Shown piece by piece: positions 12,352-22,348 of a stretch of 64,000 nucleotides of DNA. Each line of letters begins with the position of its first letter. Position 1 is the first letter of the stretch. The translations under genes were made by a program, and so were the position numbers. This DNA is from Phytophthora quininea (taxonomy: Eukaryota > Oomycota > Peronosporomycetes > Peronosporales > Peronosporaceae), in the NCBI GenBank assembly GCA_011947345.1, contig JAAVTG010000229.1:620001-684000 (forward strand), given 5' to 3'. The notes beneath the pieces are model-generated. The model worked only from the letters and a program-made list of their open reading frames with translations. It ran no database searches and was not told the DNA's origin.

Positions 12352-12443
12352 TTTCCAGGTTTGAACAGACACTTGAAGCTGCACACGTCACACATGCTTC
12401 TGATTGGCTGATATCTGGTATTTGCGAAAGTCACACGTGGTCC

Positions 12444-13026
12444 ATGCCGCTGCTGCTGGCGCTTCTCCTAACGCTCCTCGCGTCCTCCACAGCCCTTCAG
12501 GACGTCCAAGACGTCGTTGATCTGCTGCCTGACCAGCCCAATTACTCCCAGCAAGTCTCGTACGGCGTCAAACAGCTCTACCGCGTCTCCAACGTCGATC
12601 CAAACGGGGTCTACGACATTAAGATTTCTTATCCAGCCACGCAGCCCTCCGTCTTCCAGCTGCAAGTGGAGCAAGTGCTACTACCGCTCCCTATTGTGAA
12701 AGATAATGGGGAAATTGTTAATAAAATACCCCCAGAAGACATTTACTGAACACGCACAAGATGCGGCTACGACCAAGTGAACTTCAAAGCCACCACTCGG
12801 TCAAGTACCGACTGGAACCATCAGGATACGCCATCCAAGTGGAGTTTTCATTATTGCCGAAGTGGAAGGATTTTTACGACCAGGAGAGCAGAAGAAGGAA
12901 CACTGTGAGTTCGACATTGTGGTGGAGCAGATGCTGCTGGAAGCGCTCCCGAGAGATACGCTCGTGTTGATTGGGTGGATTTTAGTTCTGTTGGCTGTGA
13001 GTGTGACGTGGGTTTACCGTATTTAG
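12444..13026 (+). CDS. Small single-pass membrane protein with signal peptide; unrecognised
   Basis: Starts with a strong signal peptide (MPLLLALLLTLLASSTALQ) followed by a lumenal or extracellular domain containing YSQQVSYGVKQLYRVSNVDP and YDIKISYPATQPSVFQLQVE. Coding sense then continues in a second frame around 12761-12885 (VKYRLEPSGYAIQVEFSLLP) and a third from about 12890 (EHCEFDIVVEQMLLEALPRD), ending in a C-terminal hydrophobic helix LVLIGWILVLLAVSVTWVYRI and stop at 13026. The first frame change at 12700-12760 may hide a short intron (GTGAAA..., 12696 onward); the second looks like a one-base slip in the T-rich run near 12875. Topology is type I. The conserved look of the lumenal domain suggests a widespread eukaryotic family, but I do not recognise it. 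Confidence 0.5.
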
Positions 13027-13127
13027 AGAAGAAGATCGCGCTGGGGTGTGTGGAAGATCGAGATGTGGAGACAAAGGAGTCGTAGGGGATCAATGACTAA
13101 AATTCATAGTTACCACTCACTCAACGA

Positions 13128-14744
13128 CTAAAACAGACACTCGAACCACTTGTGTGGCTTCTGAGTATCACTCATTCCCTCGCCAGTCAGGAAGGCGGTG
13201 TCTCCATGGTTGAGCTGTGGCATGTAGAACCGACTAGTGTAGCTGGTGCCAAACAGCGCCGGGTCGAGGCCGACTGCGCAGCTCTGGAACTCCACAAGAC
13301 CGTCGTTCTCTAAAGACTTGTGCGGGATCGTCTCTCCAGCAATGACGCTCGGACCTTGGTACTTCGCCGAGAAGGCCCCCACGTAGTAATTGCTGCACAT
13401 AGCAGCCGTGACGTTTCCTCGGTACGCTTCCTGGGCAGCGACATACTTTGCATCTAGTTCCGGCGTGCTGTATTTCTCGCCTTGATAGACCGTTGACTGT
13501 CGCGCAATCGACACGGGACACTGTCCAATCAATTCGAAAACCCCTGAGAACAAGGTGTTGGCGTTGTCGTCGCAGAGGCCCCGGAGATAATCGACAGCCA
13601 TACTTCCCGTCATAGGAGGACTTAAGGCCACCCATGATGTACTCTCAGCAAATTTGCATTTCCCCGTGGCAAGAGCACCCGCCATGACAAGACCTCCCAT
13701 AGAGTGCGTCACAACGATCGTGTTCTCGATAACACCAGTAGCCGTGTCACTCGAGGCGCTCATTGAAAGGGAGTGGCGACAGAATTTCTCTTGTAGCTCG
13801 TCGTCCGTCCATTTGAAGTCGGCCGTGTTCAATACGGCGTACTTGACAACCGAGCAGCACGGGGCGTGACCTCGAATGCTGCCGTACTTATTCTTCAACT
13901 TGGTGTACGAATCCTGCAGTTCGTCTTCCTCGGTGGGGTTTCCAAGTCCAGGAAAGAAAACACACGGACGAGGGGACGATTTACACGCACAAGTATCCGC
14001 ATCCAGTATCATGTGACTCGCTTCCTCCAGCTTCCTCGAAGTACTTCGTTTGATTTCATCACCGGTAAGTAGAGCCAGCGTAGTGTCTGTCACTGTCATC
14101 GGCTCCGCCAACACCGAGCAGGATGATGTTCCGTCCGTCAACTTTGGCTTGGAAATGGTAACAGGATTGTCGAGGTATTCCACCGTCACAGTCATATCGC
14201 TGCCAAATACCGTAAAGCCTCGAGCGCCAGATGCACACAAAACGAAACTTGTGCCGCTGAAAGTAGTCTGGAATAAGTTCCCGCTGGCACACTCGACGTC
14301 TTTCTCGCCGATTGAGGCGCTTGGGATTGGGGTAAGATTGTTGAGCGCTGGTAGAATGCCGTCGAACTCCATCACAGCAGGGAGACAACGAGCTGATTGT
14401 ACCGCGTTGTTCTTCTCCACCAAATAAGCGGCTCCATCCACGAAGATGTAGTCGAGCGTGCTGTCGTTTTCAACGAATGTGGCGATACCGTCGTAGAGAA
14501 CGCTGCTCCTGTCGGACGAGACCACCGGGTTGGCGAAGATGTCGAACTCGGTCTGGCCATGGACCGCCATGGTCTTGCGCTTGAGAACAACATTGATTTT
14601 TACTGACGGGGCATCGAGAAGTGACTTCTGTAGCGGTTGGGTTTGGTCGACAGAGTCTCCGTTAGCTTTGGCGATGGTCGTTGAAGCAGCAAGCACTACG
14701 AAGATGGCGAGCACTGCGACTCGCGTCAGCACTCTCATTTTCAT
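13128..14744 (-). CDS. Secreted alpha/beta-hydrolase (lipase-like), family copy 2; intact, 538 aa
   Basis: The most distinct uninterrupted family member. Signal peptide at residues 1-25 (MKMRVLTRVAVLAIFVVLAA...). N-terminal domain at about 40-200 starts DAPSVKINVVLKRKTMAVHG; a linker with paired cysteines ends PRPCVFFPGLGN (about 259-269). The hydrolase half has the nucleophile elbow VVTHSMGG with predicted Ser348, predicted Asp481 in ENDGLVEF and predicted His513 in LNHGDTAF, ending KWFECLF. Ser-Asp-His order and spacing fit an alpha/beta-hydrolase, with Thr in place of the first Gly of GxSxG. Where other copies have FFHGLG this has FFPGLG, so the usual His of the oxyanion loop is replaced by Pro. 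No Asp-rich loop. Divergently arranged with copy 3 (671 bp apart). Confidence 0.8.
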   Translation of the reverse strand: MKMRVLTRVAVLAIFVVLAASTTIAKANGDSVDQTQPLQKSLLDAPSVKINVVLKRKTMAVHGQTEFDIFANPVVSSDRSSVLYDGIATFVENDSTLDYIFVDGAAYLVEKNNAVQSARCLPAVMEFDGILPALNNLTPIPSASIGEKDVECASGNLFQTTFSGTSFVLCASGARGFTVFGSDMTVTVEYLDNPVTISKPKLTDGTSSCSVLAEPMTVTDTTLALLTGDEIKRSTSRKLEEASHMILDADTCACKSSPRPCVFFPGLGNPTEEDELQDSYTKLKNKYGSIRGHAPCCSVVKYAVLNTADFKWTDDELQEKFCRHSLSMSASSDTATGVIENTIVVTHSMGGLVMAGALATGKCKFAESTSWVALSPPMTGSMAVDYLRGLCDDNANTLFSGVFELIGQCPVSIARQSTVYQGEKYSTPELDAKYVAAQEAYRGNVTAAMCSNYYVGAFSAKYQGPSVIAGETIPHKSLENDGLVEFQSCAVGLDPALFGTSYTSRFYMPQLNHGDTAFLTGEGMSDTQKPHKWFECLF

Positions 14745-15415
14745 ATCTCCCAGCCAGAAGTCTGTGGCAGACGATCGATTGGAAAGTGACGCAACTTGAT
14801 AAGCTCATGGGATGTCTTGAGAAGAGTATCGTTCGGTGCTGGACATTTGGTGCTGCTCGAGCGCAATCACGAGTTAAATACATCCGTTGCATCCGTCTCT
14901 CCACGGACAGAAACTCGAAGTCAAATCCTGCTGCGAGTTCGCCACGGGGCGTTATCCTTGATGAACAACACACGCACCAGCTTTAGAGCGGAGCTACTCC
15001 GTCTCCATTTGAGCGGAACCGTCTTGCTGCTTTGGTACGGACAGCGTGACGACTTGAAGGTTTTCACGCGATCACTTCCGTGGCTGTAGCAGCGAAAAGC
15101 CGAAAACACCTGAAGTAGCCACCTCAAGGTCATTTCTGCGGTCTGAAGCAGTCTCCAGCCCCACATCCTCCTTTCCTCGATGATCTTCAGGCTTTGCCGG
15201 CGTCTTCTATGCAAGTTTCCAGCCGCTTTACCCGCGACCAGGTGTTTCAGCCGAGCTGTTCGCAATGCAGCCATCGCAGATCATCCCAGCATGGGACCGC
15301 ATCAACACGATAAAGTTTTGGCAGCCCCACCGAAGTGGCCTCCTCCAATGCCACACAGAGCTTCGTTCCCGTCCCAGCCCAAAGCAATTTAATCACTTGC
15401 GGTTGCGGCTAACTC
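14745..15415. promoter_or_regulatory. Shared 671-bp divergent intergenic region of lipase copies 2 and 3
   Basis: No convincing gene. It must hold the promoters of the two outward-facing secreted-hydrolase genes. A short plus-strand ORF at 15180-15392 begins MIFRLCRRLLCKFPAALPATR, which looks like a mitochondrial presequence (Arg-rich, no acidic residues), but it continues as low-complexity Pro/His sequence and has no recognisable domain; it could be a gene remnant or chance. Confidence 0.4.
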
Positions 15416-17006
15416 ATGTCCATCATGCTACGAGCTGCGTGCGTAGCGCTAGTAGCATTTGTCGTATCTGTCGTAGCAGTAGAAAGCAGCCAAACGACTC
15501 AATTGCAGACGTCGCTTGCGGACGCACCGTCGGTCAAGCTCCACGTCACGCTCAAGCGCCAGTCCATGGCGGTTCACGGCCAGACCCATTTCGACGTCTA
15601 CGCCAACCCGGTCGTGTCGGAAGATGGCAAGAAGGTGCTTTACGATGGCTACGCGACGTTCATCGAGGACGGTCAGGAGTTGACGTACATGTTCGTGAAC
15701 GGCTCGTTCTACGTGGTGGATACCGACGCAGACAACGACGGCGTGAAAGACCGAGAACCGACGGTGCGGTGTCTCCCATCGGCGCTGCCTTTCGATGCCA
15801 TTCTGCCTGCGTTGAACGACGTGACTCCGATCCCGAGCGCGTCGATCGGTGGGGAGGCTGTGAGTTGTTCGAGTGGAGACCTGTACAAGACGACGTTCAG
15901 TGGGTCGAAGTTCGCGTTGTGTGTGTCGGGTGCGTCTGGTTTCACCGCGCACAGCAGTGATATGACCATCGAGGTGACATACCTGAGCACTCCGATCAGT
16001 GTTTCGGAGCCGGAGCTGTCGGACGACGGAGCGTCCTGTGCTAAGAGTGCGGAGCCTGTTGCGGTGACTGCTATCGCAGTAGCGTTAATGACTGGTGATG
16101 AAGTTCCTGAGAGTACTTCTCGAAAGCTGGAGGCGGCTGAGCACATGGCGATGGAGTCTTCGACCTGTCAGTGCAAGTCGGAACCTCGTCCGTGTGTCTT
16201 CTTCCATGGTCTTGGGAATGCCAATGAGTCGGCTGAGTTACAGGACACCAATAAGAACTGGGGGTATGATAAGCTGCAAGGCCATACGCCTTGCTGTTCC
16301 GTGGTCAAGTACGCCAACTTGAATACCGTCGCCTACGGCTGGACGGACGACATTCTACAAGAAAAAGTCTGCAAGCACGCGCTCTCCATCGGCAATTCCC
16401 GTCAATACCATTGAAAACACGGTGGTGGTGACACACTCGATGGGCGGCTTGATGATGGCTGGTGCTCTTGCCTCGGGGAAATGCCGTCTCGGCTCCAGTT
16501 CGACTTGGGTGGCGTTGAGTCCGCCCATGACTGGCAGCATGTCTTCAGACTATGTCCAAGACTATTGCAATGATGAAATGCGCGATGTCATTACCGACTT
16601 AATGATGAGCAACAGGTGCCCTGCATCTAGAGCAGTCAAGTCCACGTCGTATCAAAACGAAAAGTATAGTGGGTCGCTGAACAACGTCTATAAAGCCGCC
16701 CAAGCAGCCTACCGCCAGTATGTGTCGGCTGCAATGTGTAGCACGTCGTACATTGGTAACATCTCCAAGTATCAAGCCAAGTACATGCTAGCAGGAGCGA
16801 AAACACCGCACAAGTCCAACAAGAACGACGGACTGGTCGAGTTCCACAGCTGCATCGGCGGACTACCAGATGAGCAGTTTGTCAAAGACTACACCAAGCC
16901 GTTCTACCGAGTAGAGCTGAACCACGCAGACACCGCCTTCAAAACGGGCGACGGCATCTTCAAGGATACGGTGCTACCTGTCAAGTGGTTCGAGTGCTTG
17001 CTGTAG
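15416..17006 (+). CDS. Secreted alpha/beta-hydrolase (lipase-like), family copy 3; one frameshift
   Basis: ATG 15416 (MSIMLRAACVALVAFVVSVVAV) gives a signal peptide; MLRAAC two codons on is an equal candidate. N-terminal domain DAPSVKLHVTLKRQSMAVHG, then an Asp-rich loop DTDADNDGVKD near residue 105 that resembles a thrombospondin type-3 calcium repeat, hinge PRPCVFFHGLGN, nucleophile elbow VVTHSMGGLMMAGALA, KNDGLVEFHSC and LNHADTAF, ending KWFECLL. The frame slips near 16398 (LSIGNS / NTIENTVVVTH): the length is one base more than a multiple of three. The first half is almost identical at the nucleotide level to copy 4 (about 15535-16150 versus 18586-17970), while the second half differs strongly, so copies 3 and 4 have exchanged or shared only their N-terminal part. 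Confidence 0.75.
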
Positions 17007-17090
17007 ACCCCAATAGCTAATATTAGCTAGTAGTAGTAGTATAACAATCAACTTGCTTTGCTTTCGTCTTTTATATTATTTTAACTCTCT

Positions 17091-18705
17091 CTACAGCAGA
17101 CACTCGAACCACTTGAAAGGTTTCCGAGCATCACTGAAGAATCCGTCGCTCGTCATGAAGGCCGTATCGGCGTGGTTGAGCTTCGGCCTGTAGAACCGGT
17201 CCGTGTAGCTATTGCCAAACAGCGACTCATCCAAGCCCTTGGTACACACTTCGTATTCCACGAGGCCGTCATTTTTCGGGACTTGTGCGGCACCGTCTTG
17301 CCCGCCAAGATAAAGATCGACTTGTAGATGGAATTCACACCGCGGTAGCTATTGCTGCACACGGCAGCAGTCACGTTCCCAGCGTAAGCTTGTTGGGCCA
17401 CTACGTATGCAGCGTTTAGCTCAGCCGAAGCGAAGTCGCCACCTTCGTAAACGAGAGCGTCACGCGATGCAACCAGAGGGCACTGCCCCATAAGATCCAG
17501 CAGATCTGCCGCGAATTCTCCAGCGGTACTGCCATCGCAAAAGCCTTGAGAGTAGTCTGCCAACATACTCCCTTCATCGGTGCACTCAGTGAAACCCACT
17601 CGACTCCAGAGCCAAAGCTGCATTTACCAGCAGCAAGCGCAGCAGCCAACGTTATCCCCGCCATAGAATGTGTCACGATGATCGTGTCTTCAATGACTTT
17701 CGAGTCCAAGTCGCTCGAGTCGCTCATCGATAGCGAGAACTTGCAGAATTTGTCCTGCAGAGTGCCGTTCGTCCAAGCAAAGTCCATGGTGTTGAGGTGG
17801 GCATACTTCACCACCGTACAACATGGGGCATGGTCTCCAATCGATCCCATTCTCGCGCATGGCTTATCTAGAAGGACGGGCGACTCTTTCCTGTTGCCGA
17901 TACCATGGAAGAAAACGCACGGACGAGGTTCCGACTTGCATTTACAGGTCGAAGCCTCCATCGCCATGTGCTCAGCCGCCTCCAGCTTTCGAGAAGTACT
18001 CTCAGGAACTTCATCGCCCGTCATCAACGCTACTGCGGTGGCAGTCACCGCAACAGGCTCCGCACTCTTAGCACAGGACGCTCCGTCGTCCGACAGCTCC
18101 GGCTCCGAAACACTGATCGGAGTGCTCAGGTACGTCACCTCGATGGTCATATCACTGCTGTGCGCGGTGAAACCAGACGCACCCGACACACACAACGCGA
18201 ACTTCGACCCACTGAACGTCGTCTTGTACAGGTCTCCACTCGAACAACTCACAGCCTCCCCACCGATCGACGCGCTCGGGATCGGAGTCACGTCGTTCAA
18301 CGCAGGCACAATGGCATCGAAAGGCAGCGCCGATGGGAGACACCGCACCGTCGGTTCTCGGTCTTTCACGCCGTCGTTGTCTGCGTCGGTATCCACCACG
18401 TAGAACGAGCCGTTCACGAACATGTACGTCAACTCCTGGCCGTCCTCGATGAACGTCGCGTAGCCATCGTAAAGCACCTTCTTGCCATCGTCCGACACGA
18501 CCGGGTTGGCGAAGACGTCGAAGTGGGTCTGGCCGTGAACTGCCATGGACTGGCGCTTGAGCGTGAGATGGAGCTTGACCGACGGTGCGTCCGCAAGCGA
18601 AGTCTTCAGTCGTCGTTCGACGTTGGACGAAGACAATGCTGAGACCGTTACCACAAGGATTAAGAAGGCAGCAACGACGACCGCCCGGCAGGCCACCAGA
18701 GTCAT
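17091..18705 (-). CDS. Secreted alpha/beta-hydrolase (lipase-like), family copy 4; two frameshifts
   Basis: Signal peptide MTLVACRAVVVAAFLILVVTVSA, N-terminal domain, Asp-rich loop DTDADNDGVKD and hinge nearly identical to copy 3. The C-terminal half instead matches copies 5-9: nucleophile elbow IIVTHSMAG (Ala where copies 1-3 have the second Gly). Single-base losses near 17573 (after SLSAPMKG, before MLADYSQGF) and near 17275 (HKSRK / NDGLVE, in an A run) interrupt it; the stop is at 17091-17093 after KWFECLL. Convergent with copy 3 (84 bp apart). As assembled it would be truncated after the nucleophile; both lesions are homopolymer-type and may be sequencing errors. Confidence 0.75.
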
Positions 18706-18808
18706 TACGCTCTCTTGCTGGTTTAGACGCAGGTTCCGGAATGGAAGTCCTGCATTGACAGCAAAACTTCCAGACCTCCATCTGTTGGAACGAACGATGT
18801 GTCGGCCA

Positions 18809-18821
18809 TTCCCAGGATCAA
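18809..18821 (-). promoter_or_regulatory. Conserved 13-bp upstream box of lipase copy 4
   Basis: TTGATCCTGGGAA in the sense direction, 104 bp before the ATG. The same 13 bases occur upstream of copies 5, 6, 7 and 8. Copy 4 otherwise has a diverged upstream region, so conservation of this box is suggestive. No known factor is assigned. Confidence 0.35.
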
Positions 18822-19060
18822 GTTGATTCCTTGCGATGATGAACCATCAGAAGCGATTTGCTTTTCGGCAGCTATCCGCAATCGCGACCAGCAGTGCTTC
18901 GATTTCAATCCAACTTCATCCGGCATTTCGTTTCCGGCAGCAGCAGAATCGTTACAGTATAGTATTGTACCATACACAGTTGTGAATCCTTGGTAGGTCA
19001 AGAGTAACAGGCACTGCCTGGCAAGCAAGTACAGGTACCAGGATAGCATTTAGCGATTAG
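18822..19060. other. Intergenic stretch between copy 4 promoter and copy 5 3' region
   Basis: No gene or repeat recognised apart from the start of the array-unit homology near 19060 (GGGCCACCACCGACAAACCG), which is repeated downstream of every array gene. Confidence 0.4.
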
Positions 19061-19220
19061 GGCCACCACCGACAAACCGTAACTCAGAGCAGGAGTGAGA
19101 CGTAAACTTCACCGTCCTCTTCAACTCCAGCAGCAGCACTGTACTAGGTACTATTCATCTGTCCTCGTCGAAAGTACACACTCTTCCCTGGATCTCTACC
19201 AGATATTGCTTCCGTTCGTA

Positions 19221-20807
19221 CTACAACAAACACTCGAACCACTTGAAAGGCTTCTGCGCATCGCTGAACCACCCGTCGCTCGTCAAGAAAGCAGTGTCTG
19301 CGTGGTTCAGTCGTGGCTTGTAGAACCGATCCTTGTAACTCGTACCAAACCGCTCCAGGTCCAAGCCCTTGGAACACCCTTGGAACTCCACGAGCCCGTC
19401 ATTCTCTGACGACTTGTGCGGGACGATTTTGCCCGACAAGACGAACAGTGCTTTGTAGATGGAAGAGACGCCGTGGTAGTAGTTGCTACATGTGACAGCA
19501 GTCACGTTACTGGCGTACGCTTCTTGAGCAGCAACATAAGCTGCGTTCAGCTCAGGCGAAGCGAACTTCTCGCCTTCATACACGAGCGCCTCGCGAGATG
19601 CAGCCAGAGGACATTGACCTATTAGATCCAAGAACCCAGCAGCAAGTTTCCCAGCAGTCTGGCCGTTGCAAAAGCCTTGCGAGTAGTCTGCCAACATACT
19701 TCCTTTCATTGGCGCGCTCAGTGAAACCCACTCGACCCCAGAGCCAAAGCTGCACTTACCAGCGGCAAGAGCAGCCGCCATGGTTGATCCCGCCATAGAA
19801 TGTGTCACGATGATCGTGTCTTCAATGACTTTCGAGTCCAAGTCGCTCGAGTCGCTCATCGATAGCGAGAACTTGCAGAATTTGTCCTGCAGAGTGCCGT
19901 TCGTCCAAGCAAAGTCCATCGTGTTGAGGTGGGCATACTTCACCACCGTACAACACGGGGCATGGTTTCCAATCGACCCCATTCTCAAGCAAGGCCTGTC
20001 CTGAAGCTCGGCCTTCTCTTTCTTGTTGCCGATACCATGGAAGAAGATGCACGGGCGAGGTGTCGACTTGCACCCACAGGACGACGCCTCCATCGCCAAG
20101 TGTTCTTGCGACCTTAACTTCCTGGTTGTACGCGCAGGGAGTTTGTCGCCGGTCATCAACGCTCGTATCGTTGAGGTCACCGCTGCTGGCTGTAAGGTCG
20201 CATCACAGGAAGCAGCTTCTTCCGACAGCTTGGGCTCTGACATGCTGATCGGAGTGGCCAGGTACGTCACCTCGATGGTCATATCGCTGCTGTACGCTAC
20301 GAATCCGGACGCACCCGACACACACAACGCGAAGCTCGTCTCGATGAACGTCGTCTGGAACAAGGAGCCGCCCGAGCACTCCACAGCTTCCCCGCCGATC
20401 GATGCGCTCGGGATTGGAGTCATGTTGTTCAAAGCGGGCAGGATCTCGTCAAACGGGATCGGCGGTGGTTGGCATCGCACCGTCGGCTCTTGATCTTTCA
20501 CGCCATCACTGTCTGCGTCGGTATAGAACGAGCCGTTCACAAACATGTACGTCATCTCCTGACCGTCCTCGATGAAGGTAGAATAGCCATCGTAGAGCAC
20601 CTTCTTGCCGTCTTCCGACACGACCGGGTTGGCGAAGACGTCGAATTCCGTTCGGCCGTGGACCGCCATGGACTGGCGCTTGAGCGTGACGTGGAGCTTG
20701 ACCGACGGTGCGTCCGCAATTGAAGCCTTTAGCTTGCGTTCGATGTCGGATGAAGACAATGCTGAGACCATCCCTGTCAACATCAGCAAGGAAGTGAAGA
20801 TATTCAT
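19221..20807 (-). CDS. Secreted alpha/beta-hydrolase (lipase-like), family copy 5; intact, 528 aa
   Basis: Uninterrupted. Signal peptide MNIFTSLLMLTGMVSALSSS (start 20807). N-terminal domain DAPSVKLHVTLKRQSMAVHG at 32-51, Asp-rich loop TDADSDGVKD at about 96-105, block CDATLQPAAVTSTIRALMTG at about 201-220, hinge PRPCIFFHGIGN at 250-261, predicted nucleophile Ser337 in IIVTHSMAG, predicted Asp470 in ENDGLVEF and His502 in LNHADTAF, end KWFECLL. This is the reference array type: copies 8 and 9 share its CDATLQ block, while copies 6 and 7 carry a replacement of copy 3/4 type. It is the gene of array unit 0; its unit continues to 21484 and then, beyond the 16.7-kb insertion, from 38212. Confidence 0.85.
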   Translation of the reverse strand: MNIFTSLLMLTGMVSALSSSDIERKLKASIADAPSVKLHVTLKRQSMAVHGRTEFDVFANPVVSEDGKKVLYDGYSTFIEDGQEMTYMFVNGSFYTDADSDGVKDQEPTVRCQPPPIPFDEILPALNNMTPIPSASIGGEAVECSGGSLFQTTFIETSFALCVSGASGFVAYSSDMTIEVTYLATPISMSEPKLSEEAASCDATLQPAAVTSTIRALMTGDKLPARTTRKLRSQEHLAMEASSCGCKSTPRPCIFFHGIGNKKEKAELQDRPCLRMGSIGNHAPCCTVVKYAHLNTMDFAWTNGTLQDKFCKFSLSMSDSSDLDSKVIEDTIIVTHSMAGSTMAAALAAGKCSFGSGVEWVSLSAPMKGSMLADYSQGFCNGQTAGKLAAGFLDLIGQCPLAASREALVYEGEKFASPELNAAYVAAQEAYASNVTAVTCSNYYHGVSSIYKALFVLSGKIVPHKSSENDGLVEFQGCSKGLDLERFGTSYKDRFYKPRLNHADTAFLTSDGWFSDAQKPFKWFECLL

Positions 20808-20894
20808 CGCCGTCCGGAACGGCTTCGTCGTGGTGTTTGGAGGAGGTAGAATCGCAAATTCAGGAGTGAAAGGCGAGAATCGGTCTGTAGACCC

Positions 20895-20907
20895 TTCCCA
20901 GGATCAA
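20895..20907 (-). promoter_or_regulatory. Conserved 13-bp upstream box of lipase copy 5
   Basis: Same 13 bases (sense TTGATCCTGGGAA) as upstream of copies 4 and 6-8, here 88 bp before the ATG. Confidence 0.35.
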
Positions 20908-21476
20908 AACACTTCTTTTCTTGCCATGTTGATTGCCTGTTCGCTGAGACCACCAAAAGTGATTTGCCATGTGAACGACTCGAACGATTGTTCGTTCAGA
21001 AGGATGACTTTGTTGGGTAGGATTCGATTGGCATTGCTTGCGGTATTGTACAGCACATACGTAGCTATCGCTCTTCCTAACTAGTTTCGAAAAGCCGAAC
21101 TTGGACTTTGAACGATTTCAATCTGAGATCAATGATCTCCAACAGTACATGTTCACGTACATTCCGCATTAGCTGATTATGTAGCGTGAGTTTACGGGAT
21201 GCCGTTGAGAGAGTCAGGAAGTTCGTACCAGTACAGTCAGAGCTGAAGCGAGTTGGCCCATGAACGGTTTTGTGTTTACGATCATCGACACTTGTTTTCT
21301 TGGAAGGGGGCGCTGTACAACATAAACTTTTGGCTCGAGCGATGCAACAATATCCATGAACGCATCCTCGGTTGCCAATGCCCCGCATCTCTTCGATCCT
21401 GTCGCTTTTTCATTTGATGTTGCATCCAGCGCTAGGTCTGCAGATCCGCTCTCAACACCACGTTTACAATACGTGT

Positions 21477-21484
21477 GTCGGAAG
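21477..21484. repeat. Left 8-bp target-site duplication of the hAT-type element
   Basis: GTCGGAAG, repeated exactly at 38204-38211. Uninterrupted versions of the locus (GTCGGCAG in the array) lie at about 50656, 53546, 56436 and 59457. Confidence 0.85.
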
Positions 21485-21560
21485 TAGAGAATTTAACCGG
21501 TTCCATCCAGATTTTCGGTTTGTCCCTTTTCGCACATCTAGTTACAACCGGTTTTTGACG
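21485..21560. repeat. Left terminal and subterminal repeats of hAT-type element
   Basis: TAGAGAAT terminus, then AACCGGTT at 21495-21502 and 21546-21553 and related AATCGGTTT at 21565. In hAT elements short subterminal repeats bind the transposase. Confidence 0.65.
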
Positions 21561-22348
21561 TGATAATCGGTTTAAACCATCTGAAAATCGAATCAATTCG
21601 ACTCGACTCGAATTCAATTATGAGGGTTTTACTGTCATTATGCATGCCATTCGTCATGCGTTTTAGAAGTTCATTGCTAAATACAGGGTATGAAAAGTAT
21701 ATAATTGGTTGAAAATGTTCTTGATTTGCACCAATCAGGTTGATTTTGCAACATTTTATATAATCAAGCAATGCAAATATATTTGTTGTCGAGGAGATCA
21801 CTCAGTATCGCGAGTCGCGACGAAAACTCTGCACTGCAGGACTTCCAGCAACGCCGCGCACCGTGAGCGGCGTACCTCATGTTGGACGAGCTGGCTCCGT
21901 CTTCCAAGAACATCATCGTCATCGACAAGTCCTCCCTCAGTGGGGAACTAGATACTGACGCTGGGGGTCCTCTCATGGACGTGGTGCCAGGCAACCCCGA
22001 AGGCTGGTTTTCACCTTGACGACAGAAGACGACAAACACGGACCCTAAGTCGCGATTTGCTTCTTGACGACGCTGTTGGAAGTCCACGGAAGACTTGGAG
22101 CTAGCTGCTCCAATGGGGACGAAGCCCACGTTGGTAGATACTGGTGCTTGGGAATCGCCCGGATCACTTCGAGCATTGCGGCTTTGACTGTCCACCTGCA
22201 CTTGCCGTGCAACTCACCGAGATTCGTCAGCTCGAAAGGAAGCCATCTCGAGCGGGCTGCGATGCTGTGACGCCGCTGTTCGCCACACGATGGCAAGCTC
22301 AGTGGTCCGTTTCATTTACAAAATCGCCGGCGTCGACGCAAGTGGTAG
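21561..22348. other. Left interior of hAT-type element
   Basis: AT-rich at first, then GC-rich and coding-like from about 21830. A plus-strand frame at about 21876-22019 reads LMLDELAPSSKNIIVIDKSS... and ends in a stop; a minus-strand frame at 22296-22045 reads ELTNLGELHGKCRWTVKAAM. Neither is recognised. They may be further captured gene fragments. Confidence 0.3.

Larger units (their letters stand above)
20808..21484. repeat. Upstream part of array unit 0, left of the hAT-type insertion
   Basis: Similar to the region 5' of copy 9 (about 58980-59460): both contain CAGTACAGTCAGAG, TGATTATGTAG and, at the right end, CTCAACACCACGTTTACAATACGTGTGTCGG in 21450-21481 and 59431-59461. Units 1-3 have a shorter version. 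No gene in it other than the 3' end of the CFAP74-derived segment, which begins near 21450. Confidence 0.7.

Noticed and set aside
15180..15392. Small mitochondrial protein gene (MIFRLCRRLLCKFPAALP start)
   Set aside because: Presequence-like start but no following domain, no intron that rescues one, and it lies in a divergent promoter region; left as a note only.
18620..18660. RxLR-like motif (ERRLKTSL) just after the signal peptide of lipase copy 4
   Set aside because: It is RxLK, no dEER follows, other copies have ERKLKASI, and the rest is a large enzyme-like protein. Not an RxLR effector.
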